Assembly (NCBI GenBank): GCA_003260075.1
Contig: QLIY01000365.1
Location: 62,001-126,000 of the forward strand
Length of the DNA: 64,000 bases
Source: Phallusia mammillata
Taxonomy: Eukaryota; Chordata; Ascidiacea; Phlebobranchia; Ascidiidae
Reading direction: 5' to 3'
Shown here: piece after piece, positions 36,401 to 47,745 of the stretch
Layout of the letters: the number at the start of each line of letters is the position of its first letter
How positions within the stretch are numbered: position 1 is the first letter of the stretch
Notes under the pieces: generated by a model
Told to the model about the DNA's origin: nothing
Database searches by the model: none
What the model saw: only the letters and a program-made list of their open reading frames with translations
Program-made: the position numbers and the translations under genes

Positions 36401-38221
36401 ATCGGACAGTGTTCGAGCCCCTAAAACGAATAAGCACTTGCCAGGGTCGGTCGGTGTTGGTTGTCGCCACTGTTCCACCTGAAAAGCAATTGTTAGTTTG
36501 TCACAGCAGTGTTTCAAAAAACGTTTCACCCTAATTATAACTGAAATGCTTCAAACAATTATAACTGAAATGTTGGTTCCACCCTAAGGATTCAATTTTT
36601 TGTCAGCCGGTTCTGTCAAGAAAGTCATATTTTTCAGCCAGTTCTGTTACAAAAAGTCCATTGACAGTGGGGGGGGGGGTGTCAAGAAAGTCATATTTTT
36701 CAGCCAGTTCTGTTACAAAAAGTCTATTGACAGTAACCAGTAATGCTGGGGGGGGGGTTGAGAAGGTTCAATAGAACCGGTGCGAACCGGCTGAACCCCA
36801 CCACTGGATTAACCACACTACGATATGACTTGGGGGGGGGGATCTTGAGAAGGTTCAATAGAACCGGCTGAACCCCACCACTGGATTAACCACACTACGA
36901 TATGACTTCATACAACCATAGACGACCAGTTTAAAAAACTGCAAGATGCCGATAAGGTCTTACAAAAACTCACCGATGATTCTAGCCAGTATGCCGTCTC
37001 GTGAATCCCCGCATGTGATATCCGCCAAGCAGTCGATGTCTGTACCTGAATCGGCCGGGTACTCTGTGATGTAAAACAGGGTGATTATTATCGGTTGCCA
37101 CAGCGACAGAACACAAATGTCAGACCGATACTTCTGCACCTTTGCAATCCACTTTAATAATGTATCTTTTTCACCGAAATTGTTTTTTAAAACGACCACA
37201 TTAGGCCAATTGGATACCAAAATTATGACATAAAACTGGTTGTGTTTAAGTCAGACCCGAACCGAACCAGTATTTTTTAAACTTAAATCCTACATGTATC
37301 ATACTGTTTCTTTTTTCATCAAAATTATTTTTCAAAGCGACCAAATTAAGCCAGGCAGTTACCAACATTAGATTATGACACAAAAGCGAAATTTAAACCC
37401 AAACCTGAACCAATTTACAAATCTGTCATACTGTTTCTTTTTTTCCGTAATTGTTTTTCAAAACGACCAAATTACACCATGGAATGACCGACGTTAGACT
37501 ATGACACAAACCCGAACCCATTCACAAATCTTACACACATCATACTGTCCCTTACCTTTCTCGTAGCATGCCCCACGTACAGCACTGAACACGTTGCTGT
37601 CAGAATCCCAGCAACAACCTTTCTTCTCGCATTCATTCTTGAGGAAGGTATTGGTAAAACCTCCACCAATGCCCCCCAAGCCCCCTAGCCCTCCAGTAAG
37701 TCCCCCAAGGCCCCCTAGACCACCAGTAAGCCCTCCTAGGCCGCCTAAACCACCGGTAAGCCCTCCTAGGCCGCCTAAACCACCGGTAAGCCCTCCTAGG
37801 CCGCCTAAACCACCAGTAAGCCCTCCTAGACCGCCGAGTCCTCCCAAAAGATCTAAAACAAGAGATTTGAAATTAAGAAAAAGATGTAGAAATAAACTTT
37901 TCTAATTTAAATCTCACTTATGGCCAGTGGTGGGATTTACATTTTTTGTCAGTCGGTTCTATCACAAACGTCATACTTTTTAGCCGATTCTATTGCAAAA
38001 AGTCCATTGACAGTAACCAGTAATGCTGACCGGTTAGAACCGGTGCGAACGGGCTAAATCCCACAACTGGTTATATATGCCCTTTGTAAACACTGAAGAT
38101 GTTTTTTTAGCAAAATACATTTGGTCTATATAAGATTGTCGACTGATTTTAACCTGGACATAAACAACATTTTTCTGCGGTGTGAAACGAGTAACTACTG
38201 CAGTTGTGAGCATTTTTCCCT

Positions 38222-38296
<75 letters not shown>

Positions 38297-39040
38297 CGTG
38301 AGACGGTTCTACAGAACCGGCGCGAACGGGCTGAATCCCACAACTGGTTATATGTGCCCTTTGTAAACACTGAAGATGTTTTTTTAGCAAAATACATTTG
38401 CTCTATATAAGATTGTCAACTGATTTTAACCTGGAAATAAACAACATTTTTCTGCGATGTGAAACGAGTAACTACTGCAGTTGTGAGCATTTTTCCCTTT
38501 TGTTTATTAACTTTGGATTTCATGTTAGAATTAGGCCTAATAAGTCTGCCATGACGGCAGTCACATATTTGTCTCTTACTTCCAAATTGTCGGACTGCAG
38601 GAATTCCGGCGCGGGGGGCAAGACCACCTGAACTGGACGAGCTGCTTCTTGGTGCAGAGGAAGAGGACCCAGAAGAAGCGGGAACAGAGCCGGATCGGGC
38701 TTGGAAGGAATTTTGGGAGAAGAGAGTCGAAAGGAGGTAAGTGTTTTGGAAACCAGGGCATTCCTGTCTGTCACTTTTCTCCACTGCGCAAGTTTCTGTG
38801 AAAACAAATTATATCCGTTTAATGAGTGGTTAGTAAATTACATAAACGTATAAGCTATTGCTGCCAGGCATTATATCAAGTTTGTAGAGCTCTTCTCGTG
38901 AATGTATAAGGCAAAGGTGCATGCGTTTAATTATTTTTTCTTTTATTTATCGTACACTGTACTACGCACATTCAGTTTTAATTTGCCGGACGACGACGAC
39001 CTGTATAGGACGTCGAAGCGTCGGAATAAAAATACATTTG

Positions 39041-39117
<77 letters not shown>

Positions 39118-42100
39118 ACACATAGCAGAAAACTCAAAGTGCACTTTAGTTAAATTATGATCGCTAGCCTTTATCGATGCTTCCGGGGTGATTCCAGTTA
39201 TGGATTTATATCTTAACTGATTACTCGTCGATCTGGTGATCCCCTACTAGTATGGAGAAATCATAGTACACCAGGCCAACCAAACATGTCATAATAAATC
39301 AGTTGGTCACCAAGCTTTCCACCTATATGGCAAGACATAGGCAACAAAAAATCTAGCCTGCGAAGGGATTTCAACACGCGACAGGAGCCTTTCCGGGACT
39401 CTCGCTCTAGCAACTGAGCTACACAGGCTCAGTGGTGAATCCGCCGAAAGTTAAATCACAAGCACTGCTGCCTGTCTTGTATGCTTCACAGTGGGGGATC
39501 GCGTAGACGCTTCAGGGTGTTCCCAGTTATGAATATTTATGGTCATCTTAAGGTTTAGTTAAATGTTACCAAGGCCTCACATCTTTATTTAACTTACTTG
39601 CAATAGGATGATTAAGTTCAGATTCTTTCTTGATGAGGGGACATCTGAAGCACATCCCTCCGCTGGCAAAAACACAACCCTGCAAACAAATAAGTACAAC
39701 ATGACACTGTGCTTTTACAGAAATCGTCCTAAACCAACATGTGCTTAATACAGACAGTTCAAGTTATGAATAATCATAGTAAACTGAAGCTTTCGGTACA
39801 GTCATTGATTTTCTGAATGTAATATACAAAAAATGATTTTGCCGATTTAACAGGGGGGGGGGGTACAGAAATCGTCCTGAACCAACATGTGCTCAATACA
39901 GACAGTTCAAGTTATGAATAATCACAGTAAACTGAAACTTTCGGTACAGTCTTTGATTTTCTGAATGTAATATACAAAAAATGATTTTGCCGATTTAACA
40001 GTATCCTCAGTTCAAGGCCGATTTCATTGTACTGATAGTTCCAGTCTACAAACAAGTAAGTACACTATGACATCGAACAGACACACAAACAAGCACGGAT
40101 ACAGACAAGTAGTGGATTGTCTTAAATAAAAATTCTGACGGCTAGATTTGTTGTACAGATGAACACGGTTAAGCGCAAAATCTATTTGGTTCCATAGTCG
40201 CATACTGCTTATATACATAAAAAGGATGATTGCACAGAAAACCTTTGCTGAAGCTAAAATGGAAAGAACTATTTGGGCATAGATTTAAAGGTCAGTAAAT
40301 TTATTTTTCTTTTTATCGCTATTTGCAGGTTACTGTGACAATCGTACAACAAATAGTAGTAGTAGTAGGAAACTTACAATGTTCAGGCACTCCTGTTCTG
40401 TTCTCAGATTGACATGAACCCCAACTTTACAGTTAAACTGTCTGTTGTACTCTGTTCGTTTCTCCAAGCATTCCAACATCACAGAGTAGGGAATACGGGC
40501 TAAAAAATAAAGCAAGTTCAAAATGTGTTAAGTTTGCTATTAATGCTGAAGACAGTGCACACTATTTTCATGTGTAAGGTCTGATCAGTGCAGCTAGTGA
40601 CAAGACATGGCTGTATGGGCTGGTGTTGCCAAAATGACTATGATAAGCAAGTATTGTCACCAGTGTTGTAGTAAGTTGTACAGGCCACATGAGGGAGCGT
40701 TATCTAACAGATTTCAAAAACAGTCAGTTTTGTTCTTTGGATACCCTTTCGAACACAGTTTCGGATGTTGGCAGGTAAATATGCAAATTTGATGCTCGGA
40801 TCAGTTTGTGCAACTGCTCGGACGAGTACCACACAATAAAAACAGCGATGCTGCACCTTATTATCAATTGACTTGATGCTATTACATTGATACTGTGAGA
40901 CTGAGCCGACTTCACTTTGGTTCCCAAGCAGTTGCTTAGCCATTGTGAACCAATTTTATTTGTGGTGTATGCCCAGTTGTGGCATCGAACAGAATGGCTT
41001 TTTACCCTGTTACTTACAACAAACTAGAGTGCAATGGAATGGTTACACTACCCAATACGGCCAATCTGTAATCACAAGCTGCACTGATGAATGACAATCA
41101 TTTGGTAAATAGTAACCAACCTGGATCAAGAGCTCCCGTTGCTTGATCTCCGGTGCTTTCTTCACTTGTTGAACTTGTGATTCCGAGCAAAGGCCCAAGC
41201 TGGTCACGAATTGTGTTAATGCCACCACCTGTGTGGATAAAAACATGACAAGTTCATGACACTGCATCTCTATTCTTAAGACTACAAACAAATTGGTGAA
41301 AAGAAGTATTTTGTATGTTTGAAAATGTATTTGATCTCCTATTTCTTGAAACATGAGTAAAATGCATGCGTTCATATGTGATAAAAAAATCTAAATGTAA
41401 ATGTGACAAAAGCCTACACATTTCTGCGTAATAAAAAAATCGTTATGTTTTAACATGACACAAAATCTTTATACTTAAGTGTGATAAAAACCAACATATC
41501 TACCTACAAAGAAAATATATATATACACTAAAATGATATTAAACCACCTACATATTTAACTTTATCTCAAAATTTGAAATCTAAAGCTCAGCTCTAGTTG
41601 TAAAAACTGTTTGTAGCTATAATAAACATCTTGAACCACATAAAGATCATTGATATTGGTACTGACCACTAAGCAGCAGTAGAGGGTTGCTGAGGATACC
41701 CTGGAAACATCCGTACTGTTGAAGAAACTGGCTACGGAACAGTGTTCCAAACGTAGAGCCACTTCCACCAATATCGAGGCCAGATAGGAGTTGACACATG
41801 ACTGGGTTGTACTGTGGAGGTGCCGGCGTGCCAAGGAAATCTGAAAATCATCCAGTTGTTAATGTATGGTCTATACTAGCCTGTAGTAACCGACCTTTGT
41901 AAGCCCCTGTATTATTCCTAGGCTTATTTGGAACCTAATTTAATTTATTTAAACCAGCCACTAATGTTTAAAAATGTAAAGGACTTGTTTAAACCCAGGT
42001 GATACCAGAGGCTTTGTAACACTCCCGTTATTGTTTAGCAAACACAAAGAAGAAATTGTCTAATTAGGCCCATATTGAAGCTATTGCCAATTCAGTTTTA

Positions 42101-45100
42101 CTAAACTAGTCATGTATTCGATTTTGCAAACCAGCCGTTAAGTTTTAAAATTGGAAAGGGCTTGTTTCAATCAAGGTTAACAACAACTGGTCTGCAGATT
42201 AAACTGAACTGATTTGTGTGACCTTGGGTGGCTCTTAAGCTCTAAAGCAGGGGTTCTTAACCTGGGGTGCGCGCACCCCCAAGGGGTGCGAGAACTGTTC
42301 CTAGGGGGTGCGGGGGATGCTGAATCATTAAGGTTGGTTAGGTCTATTCTATTTAAGCAATTACAGAAGGGGGAGCGAAAATTGGTTAGTGATTTAAAAG
42401 GGGTGCAGCAAGGAAAAAAGGTTAAGAACCACTGCTCTAAAGGAACAGTGTTAGTGTTGTTTACATATTTAAGTAAAAATGATAGGCAGACTTGTTACCT
42501 GGTTGCAGATCACCAATCACTGGGCTTGCTTGTTGGTTCGGCCGACCCTGAAGTCCTTGGCTAAGAAGAAGAGATGATAGAAGACTGCTAGTGGATGAAG
42601 ATCCCTGAGCATTCTGACTTGATCCTCCAAGCAGTGATGCCAAACCACCACCCCCTCCACCAAGAAGACTTGAAAGACCAGAGCTTCCGCCTCCTAAAAG
42701 ACTTGATAGACCGGAGTTTCCGCCTCCTAAAAGACTTGAAAGACCGGAGTTGCCGCCTCCTAAAAGACTGGACAGACCGGAGTTTCCACCACCAAGAAGA
42801 CTGGACAGACCGGAGTTTCCACCACCAAGAAGACTTGAAAGACCAGAATTGCCTCCTCCAAGGAGACTTGAAAGACCAGAGTTGCCTCCTCCAAGAAGAC
42901 TTGAAAGGCCAGAGTTGCCTCCACCAAGTAGACTAGAGAGTCCAGAACTGCTCCCGCCTCCTAGGAGACTTGAAAGACCAGAGCTGCCTCCTCCTCCTAG
43001 CAGACTAGCGAGGCCTGCATTTCCGCCTCCCCCGAGAAGACTAGCAAGGCCTGCATTTCCGCCTCCCAGACCGGTGCTGCCTCCCCCGAGAAGACTAGCA
43101 AGTCCTGCGGTGTTGCCGCCACCAAGAAGACCCCCAAGTGGATTAGTTTGCCCAGCAGTGTTGCCTCCTTGTGCGAATGGATTTGATGCTCCTACAGCTG
43201 AAGTAGCTTGAGTGGGCCTGGCTCCAACTTGTCCCAAGAGTCTCTGAAATGTTTGAGTTCCAGTTAGCAACAAAATTAGAAAAATTTGCATTACAATTAC
43301 ACACATGCAGTGGTGGGATTCAGCCGGTTCGCACCGGTTCTATAGAACCGTCTCACTAAATTTGATGAGATCAGCGAACCGGTTAGCATTACTGGTTACT
43401 GTCAAAGGATTATGAGGCCAGCGAACCGGTTAGCATTACTGGTTACTGTCAACGGACTTTTTGCAACAGAACCGGCTGAAAAATATGACTTTTGTGACAG
43501 AACCTGATGAAAAATATGACTTTTGTGACAGAACCGGATGACAAAAAATTTGAATCCCATCACTGGACGCATGTAAATGAAAATAATTGACTGTCTGCTT
43601 GGAACTTTGGGCATTGTTGGCACAACACAATTAGAATTGTTTCGCTTAAATGTAAAAAAACTAAAACTATGTAAGTTTTTGCCCAAGATTAAGTACTTAA
43701 AGCTATATAACTGTAATTTTGAAAAAAATTAATCAAGCATTACAATAACCAAAAAACAAAGCTCATTTTACTCAAACACAAAATTAAACAATATTTCATA
43801 CTGATATTGAGTACACCAGAAGCATTAATTTGAATATTTTTGTACATTGGGCTTTTTAACATATCTCTACATACACATAAACTTACGTTGATTTCGGCCT
43901 GCATAACTTCGTTAGCAAATGCTGGGGTGGCTGTAGCATTGATCTCATCACAAATCTCAATTTCAAAGAATGATTCCAACTGCAAGAAAATAACAGGATT
44001 AAATATAAATGCGAGCAACAACACATAAATTTTACATGGAACAGATAGTTTTTTCAAGGTGCTTTAAAAAACTTTTTATTGAGCTTTGGTTAATTATTAT
44101 CTAAAATGAAACAAATTTATGAACACTTTGATTAAAATAAAACTACCAGAGAGCTTGTGTGTACTAAATAGATTTTATTGTGTGTTTTGACAGATGTTTT
44201 TTCCACCAGCTGTTTACAATGCAGCACAAAATGTTTGAAAACAACTGATTTAGTAAGACAAAACATTTTCCTACTCATACTTTTAGCCAACAAGACCCAC
44301 CCCTTTGGGAAGTTGCCCGGTTTTGTAAAAGGTGCAAAAAGCCAAGTTCTTCTCGTCCTGTGTGAAAATCTTGGAAGGAGTCGCAGGTTGGGGATTCGGT
44401 TGTGGGTTTGTTTGGGGACGAACATTTGTTCCCAAAACCCCGGTTCCTATGAAGATAAACAATGTGTAAAAACATGTTTTGGATCAGGTGAATTTACCAT
44501 TGGGTATAAACGTCAGTTAGGGTGGGATGTTTAATGAAGAGGATATTAATTGAAAAGCAGGTTTCATAATTCCTAAAACAAATTGGTCGCATTAGGTAAA
44601 TTTCCGTTTGGAAGTAAGTGTTACTTGGGATGGAATTTTTAATAAAAAGGATATTAATTGAAAATCCTGTTTTGTGTTTAGTGAAGAAGCACATGATTGA
44701 CATTGTTGTTGTAAAACAAAGTGACATTGTACCATAGAGTATTTGTGCAACAAAACAACATGCAACCTATCCGTCATTCTTTGCGATGTTATAACCCAAA
44801 AATTTCACTATCAGGAACATGATTAATGAGGTTTTGCACACTATGTGAAGCATTTTGGGGCATTGCACAACTTTACCTACAGTTAATTCAATCACATTTC
44901 ATTTATGATATGTGTTCTAACATTCATACATAGATTTGTGGACTGTCCCGACAGTGATCAAAGTCCTTTCTAATGTCACAAGATATTGAAAGATTAAATA
45001 ATGACAGATTGCGAGGGGATGACTAGATGTGCCCAAAACTGATTCACCGGAATGCAATTAAGCAATATCCTGCTATAGGATAACCCTAGGTTTTATTTGA

Positions 45101-47721
45101 CATAACAACTAACACTGTGTGCATTGTTCGTTAGCAGCAAAACAACGAATCTTTGTTAGCAGCAAAAACGTATGGTCAAAAGCACAAAATGAGTTAGAAA
45201 CCTAGGATGTAACTTGTTGGGGTTCGACCAAAGGCTGTAGAATATCATAGGGGTTCGGTCGTGATAAAAAGGTTAAGAACCACTGTTTTAGTCTCATCTA
45301 TCTGCTACTAACTTAACACCATATTTCTATGTTATCCAAGTTAAACAGGTCGCTTACCTGGGCTGACTTGTCCAGCTGCAGGGATTCCACCATCAACCTC
45401 AATACCAAGTTGTGTCAATAAATTCTGGAGGTTTCTTGGCCTTTCCACAGTTGGACCTGGATCCAGACAAGATTATAAGTGCTCAAGAAATAGGTACTTT
45501 GCTTTTATGTGTTCAAGAGTTTAATACAATACAGTATATGTTTAAACTTTAAACTAGAATCTCCCAACTGATTGCTTGGTGGATAAAGACATAATATTAT
45601 GGTGCCTTACACTTTTTGATTCAGAATGTGTTAAAACATCAAGTCATTCTTATGAGATGTTTTATTTAATTTGAATTAACAATTCACAAAAGTTATATTT
45701 TCAGCCGGTTCTGTTACAAAAAGTCCATTGACAGTAACCAGTAATACTAACCGGTTCGCTGATCCTATAAAATTTTGTGAGACGGTTCTATAGAATCGGT
45801 GCAATTCGACTGAATCCCACCATTGTAAACTTGTGTATTGGTCGTTTGTTTAAGTCTATTTAGATAAGGAAAAGAAGTGACAATGTTTACATACCGACAG
45901 TTGTGGGCAGATTATTGTTGGTGGCTTGGGTTGTTGCTCTGGTAACTGTAAGTGGGGCAAGCGAGATTGGCCGTTGTCCTCCGAAAGCAGCTAGAGGGTT
46001 GGGCCGGGGCCGCTGCTGTTGTGGGGGCGTTCCAAATGGGTTAATAGCCCCAGTTGGGGGTGTGTTACCTAGGAGACCAGCTGTAGGGGCAAAACCTGAA
46101 GCAAAAATATACAGTTTAGTTGAAATAATACATTTAGTGGGCCGTGATCGCCGGTCTATATACACACTTCAGGGCTGATCCCAGTTATGAATTTATGTTC
46201 ATCTTAATTCATACACTTAGGTTTCTATTTGAATAAGATGCTAAAAATAATGACTTTTGTGGTGATATATATTTGTCTTAATTAAGAATGCTGCCTAATG
46301 TAAACATGAACGTTTTCATACCTGAGAAATATTTAAAGGCAGAAATTGTTACCGAAATTAAATTATGAATTTATAGATTTAGGGTAAAAAAATATTCCCA
46401 GTGTCAGAAAAAAGACACCACAGTTTTCTTGAAAAAAAAAGACAATAAAAGTGGCAATGTCAGAAAAAAACTAAAACAAACTGCAATTTGATTTGATTTT
46501 TAAGGCTTTACCCACCTAGGGTTGTAGCTTCCACCGCTGCTGCAGTTGGGACAGGTGCGGCTATGGTTTGTACCGAGTTTGAAGTTTGACGGTTCGGTGG
46601 TGGCGGTTGGTATGGCGTCGGTGTAGGTACAGAAGTCTGCTGCAAAGCTGAAGAAAAACATATGTTAATGTTTACACGATATACAAAAAATAGTGGTAGG
46701 CCATCAGTGTAATCTTTTATTTGCAGAAATAATAATTTCGCCTGCCGTATTTACTCGAATGTAAGCCGCGGCCTATATTGTTTTTTACCTGCCGTTTGTG
46801 CAGCTTGCAATCGGGGGCGGCTTGCAATCGAGGGCGGCTTATATTTTAATTTTATATCGATATTATTTCTATCCTGCAACTTTTTAATCTATTTTGGGTT
46901 TAAAACTTGTATGCATGTACATGGCAAATAGTGACAGTATGTAACAACAGAAAGATGTACTACTGAACAAAAGTATCTAAAATTCCAGCATGCGGCTTAC
47001 AATCGAGTAAATACGATATTTAGACATAGTCAGTTTCTGTCTTATTCGAATAGAAGCTTTCGTTGGACACCACCCTGTTACACAGGCTATGCCCTGTAGT
47101 GACTTTACTATGTTAACATGTTTAGACGTTATAAAAAGTTTTGACTATTTTTTGAATAGTTAGTGTAAGAAAACGCAGAACAGTATACATGCGCAAAAAC
47201 GTTAAACAAGCGTGTGGCCACAATCAAAAATGATTTAAGTGTTGCCATATCCGAACTAAGTAGTTTTCCTGTTTAGTGTTTACCCGCGTGTCTGTGGTGG
47301 GATTCGAATCCACGACCCAACATTTGGCAGCAAAAGAGTCTATGGGCCCTGGTTGAGAACCACTGCCCTAATTCAAATTGAGTATACTGCGTAGATAGCA
47401 TAAACTTACGATAAAAACAATGTGGCAAACTGTTGAAGCCCACATAATTGCCATCGTCGAAACAGCACGGTTGGTTCGTCCCTGGGTCTCTCAGTTGTTC
47501 ACACATCCACATTGGGATATTATCAAATCCACAATCGACCCGTTCTCGTAGTGGAACAAAGATGCATTCTTCAGTCTCTGTCATATCTGCAATTCAAAAC
47601 AATCGTTTCATTGTCTTTGATTGTTTAAAACAATGAGAAAATTGTGAATTCGATTCTTACCTGCGACACATAGCTGTAGTGACGTCAGAATTGCCAACAC
47701 AATCACAATAGTGTTACTCAT
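33401..47721 (-). CDS. Secreted trefoil / silk-like repeat / trypsin-fold mosaic protein (inactive serine protease homolog)
   Basis: Not recognised as a named gene. Twenty-three exons join in frame to 1169 codons: 47661-47721, 47410-47586, 46516-46647, 45895-46095, 45358-45456, 44301-44446, 43887-43979, 42499-43243, 41667-41840, 41121-41228, 40378-40499, 39598-39679, 38580-38795, 37556-37852, 36974-37063, 36379-36478, 35313-35387, 35156-35232, 34597-34697, 34440-34527, 33959-34101, 33564-33665, 33401-33481. Order: signal peptide (1-20); trefoil domain ending in CCFDD and CFYP (24-80); Pro/Thr-rich linker; Gly-Leu-Ser repeats (about 304-551); a trefoil-like Cys block with TEQEC and GCVF (about 655-700); a trefoil split by Ser- and Gly-rich inserts, closing at GCCWDSDS (about 715-885); then a trypsin fold from the site R|IIGG (about 911) to the end. 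In the trypsin fold, His57 is Ser (WIVTSSSC), Asp102 is kept (SDLALLQ) and Ser195 is Gly (GDGGSP), so proteolysis is not expected. Most introns are phase 1 in the modular part. The donor at 41121 (GTTGGT) and that of exon 6 (GTGGGT) are weak. Confidence 0.82.
33664..33940. repeat. Tandem repeat with CRE palindromes in a protease intron
   Basis: About three imperfect copies of a unit near 110 bases containing GTAACAAATT, AT-rich filler, GCGATGACGTCATA and CCGTCACCC. Three perfect TGACGTCA octamers result. Confidence 0.7.
34738..35142. mobile_element. MITE with CGTATTTACTCGAATGTAAGCCGCGG ends
   Basis: Near-palindromic termini and internal GCGGCTTA repeats; lies in a trefoil/protease intron. 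A second copy is at 46745-47012. Confidence 0.65.
37675..37852 (-). repeat. Coding tandem repeat of Gly-Gly-Leu units
   Basis: Repeats of about 30 bases encode GGLGGLTGGL and lie directly before the C-terminal half of the last trefoil domain (FTNTFLKNECEKKGCCW). Confidence 0.85.
38224..38295 (+). other. 72-base G run with duplicated flanks
   Basis: 38040-38223 and 38310-38500 share the same sequence order, so the run lies at a haplotype or copy junction. Confidence 0.75.
39043..39116 (+). other. 74-base G run
   Basis: Interrupts a MITE after ACATTTGCC; the right half of the element is missing. Confidence 0.75.
39345..39432 (-). mobile_element. tRNA-derived SINE head
   Basis: Minus strand reads GCCTGTGTAGCTCAGTTGC (A box) and later GTGTTGAAATCCC (degraded B box), with pairing acceptor-stem ends AGCCTGT and GCAGGCT, followed by a T-rich tail. 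The anticodon arm does not fold well, so a SINE is preferred over a functional tRNA. A related copy with GGGTTCGAACACC is at about 18605-18680. Confidence 0.55.
42248..42434. mobile_element. hAT-like MITE with perfect 8-base target duplication
   Basis: Ends CAGGGGTTCTTAACC and GGTTAAGAACCACTG; flanked on both sides by CTCTAAAG. Lies in the trefoil/protease intron just downstream of the silk-like exon. Confidence 0.8.
42560..43130 (-). repeat. Coding minisatellite, 33-base unit
   Basis: The exon 42499-43243 is mostly tandem copies of an 11-residue unit, GLSSLLGGGNS and variants (GLASLLGGGGNA, GLSSLLGGGSS). About seven copies in the middle are nearly identical and degenerate copies flank them. 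The antisense strand also reads open (Pro/Arg-rich) because of the repeat composition; that frame is not a gene. Confidence 0.9.
43308..43565. mobile_element. CCGGTTC-rich MITE (CAGTGGTGGGATTCA ends)
   Basis: Inverted ends CAGTGGTGGGATTCA and TGAATCCCATCACTG with repeated AACCGG motifs. The most frequent element here; other copies at 19485-19659, 25806-26106, 35816-36342, 36590-36805, 37924-38069, 45698-45825, 56760-56940 and 63476-63623. Confidence 0.75.
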
Positions 47722-47734
47722 TGTGACGTAATAT

Positions 47735-47745
47735 CTAAAAAACAT
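47735..47745 (-). other. Candidate splice acceptor (possible spliced-leader site) before the trefoil/protease ATG
   Basis: A T-rich tract ending in TAG lies 13 bases before the ATG (TTTTTTAG then ATATTACGTCACA then ATG). The same tract precedes the ATG of the duplicate at 61058. Ascidians trans-splice a 5' leader to many mRNAs at such sites; an ordinary 5' UTR intron is the alternative. Confidence 0.4.

Noticed and set aside
39345..39432. Possible functional tRNA gene
   Set aside because: A and B boxes and acceptor stem are visible but the anticodon arm does not fold and the T arm is degraded; followed by a SINE-like tail.
42595..43211. Plus-strand Pro/Arg-rich frames of 113 and 153 codons (and 37594-37905)
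   Set aside because: Antisense shadows of the Gly/Leu/Ser repeat exons of the minus-strand gene, whose splice sites and phases fit perfectly.
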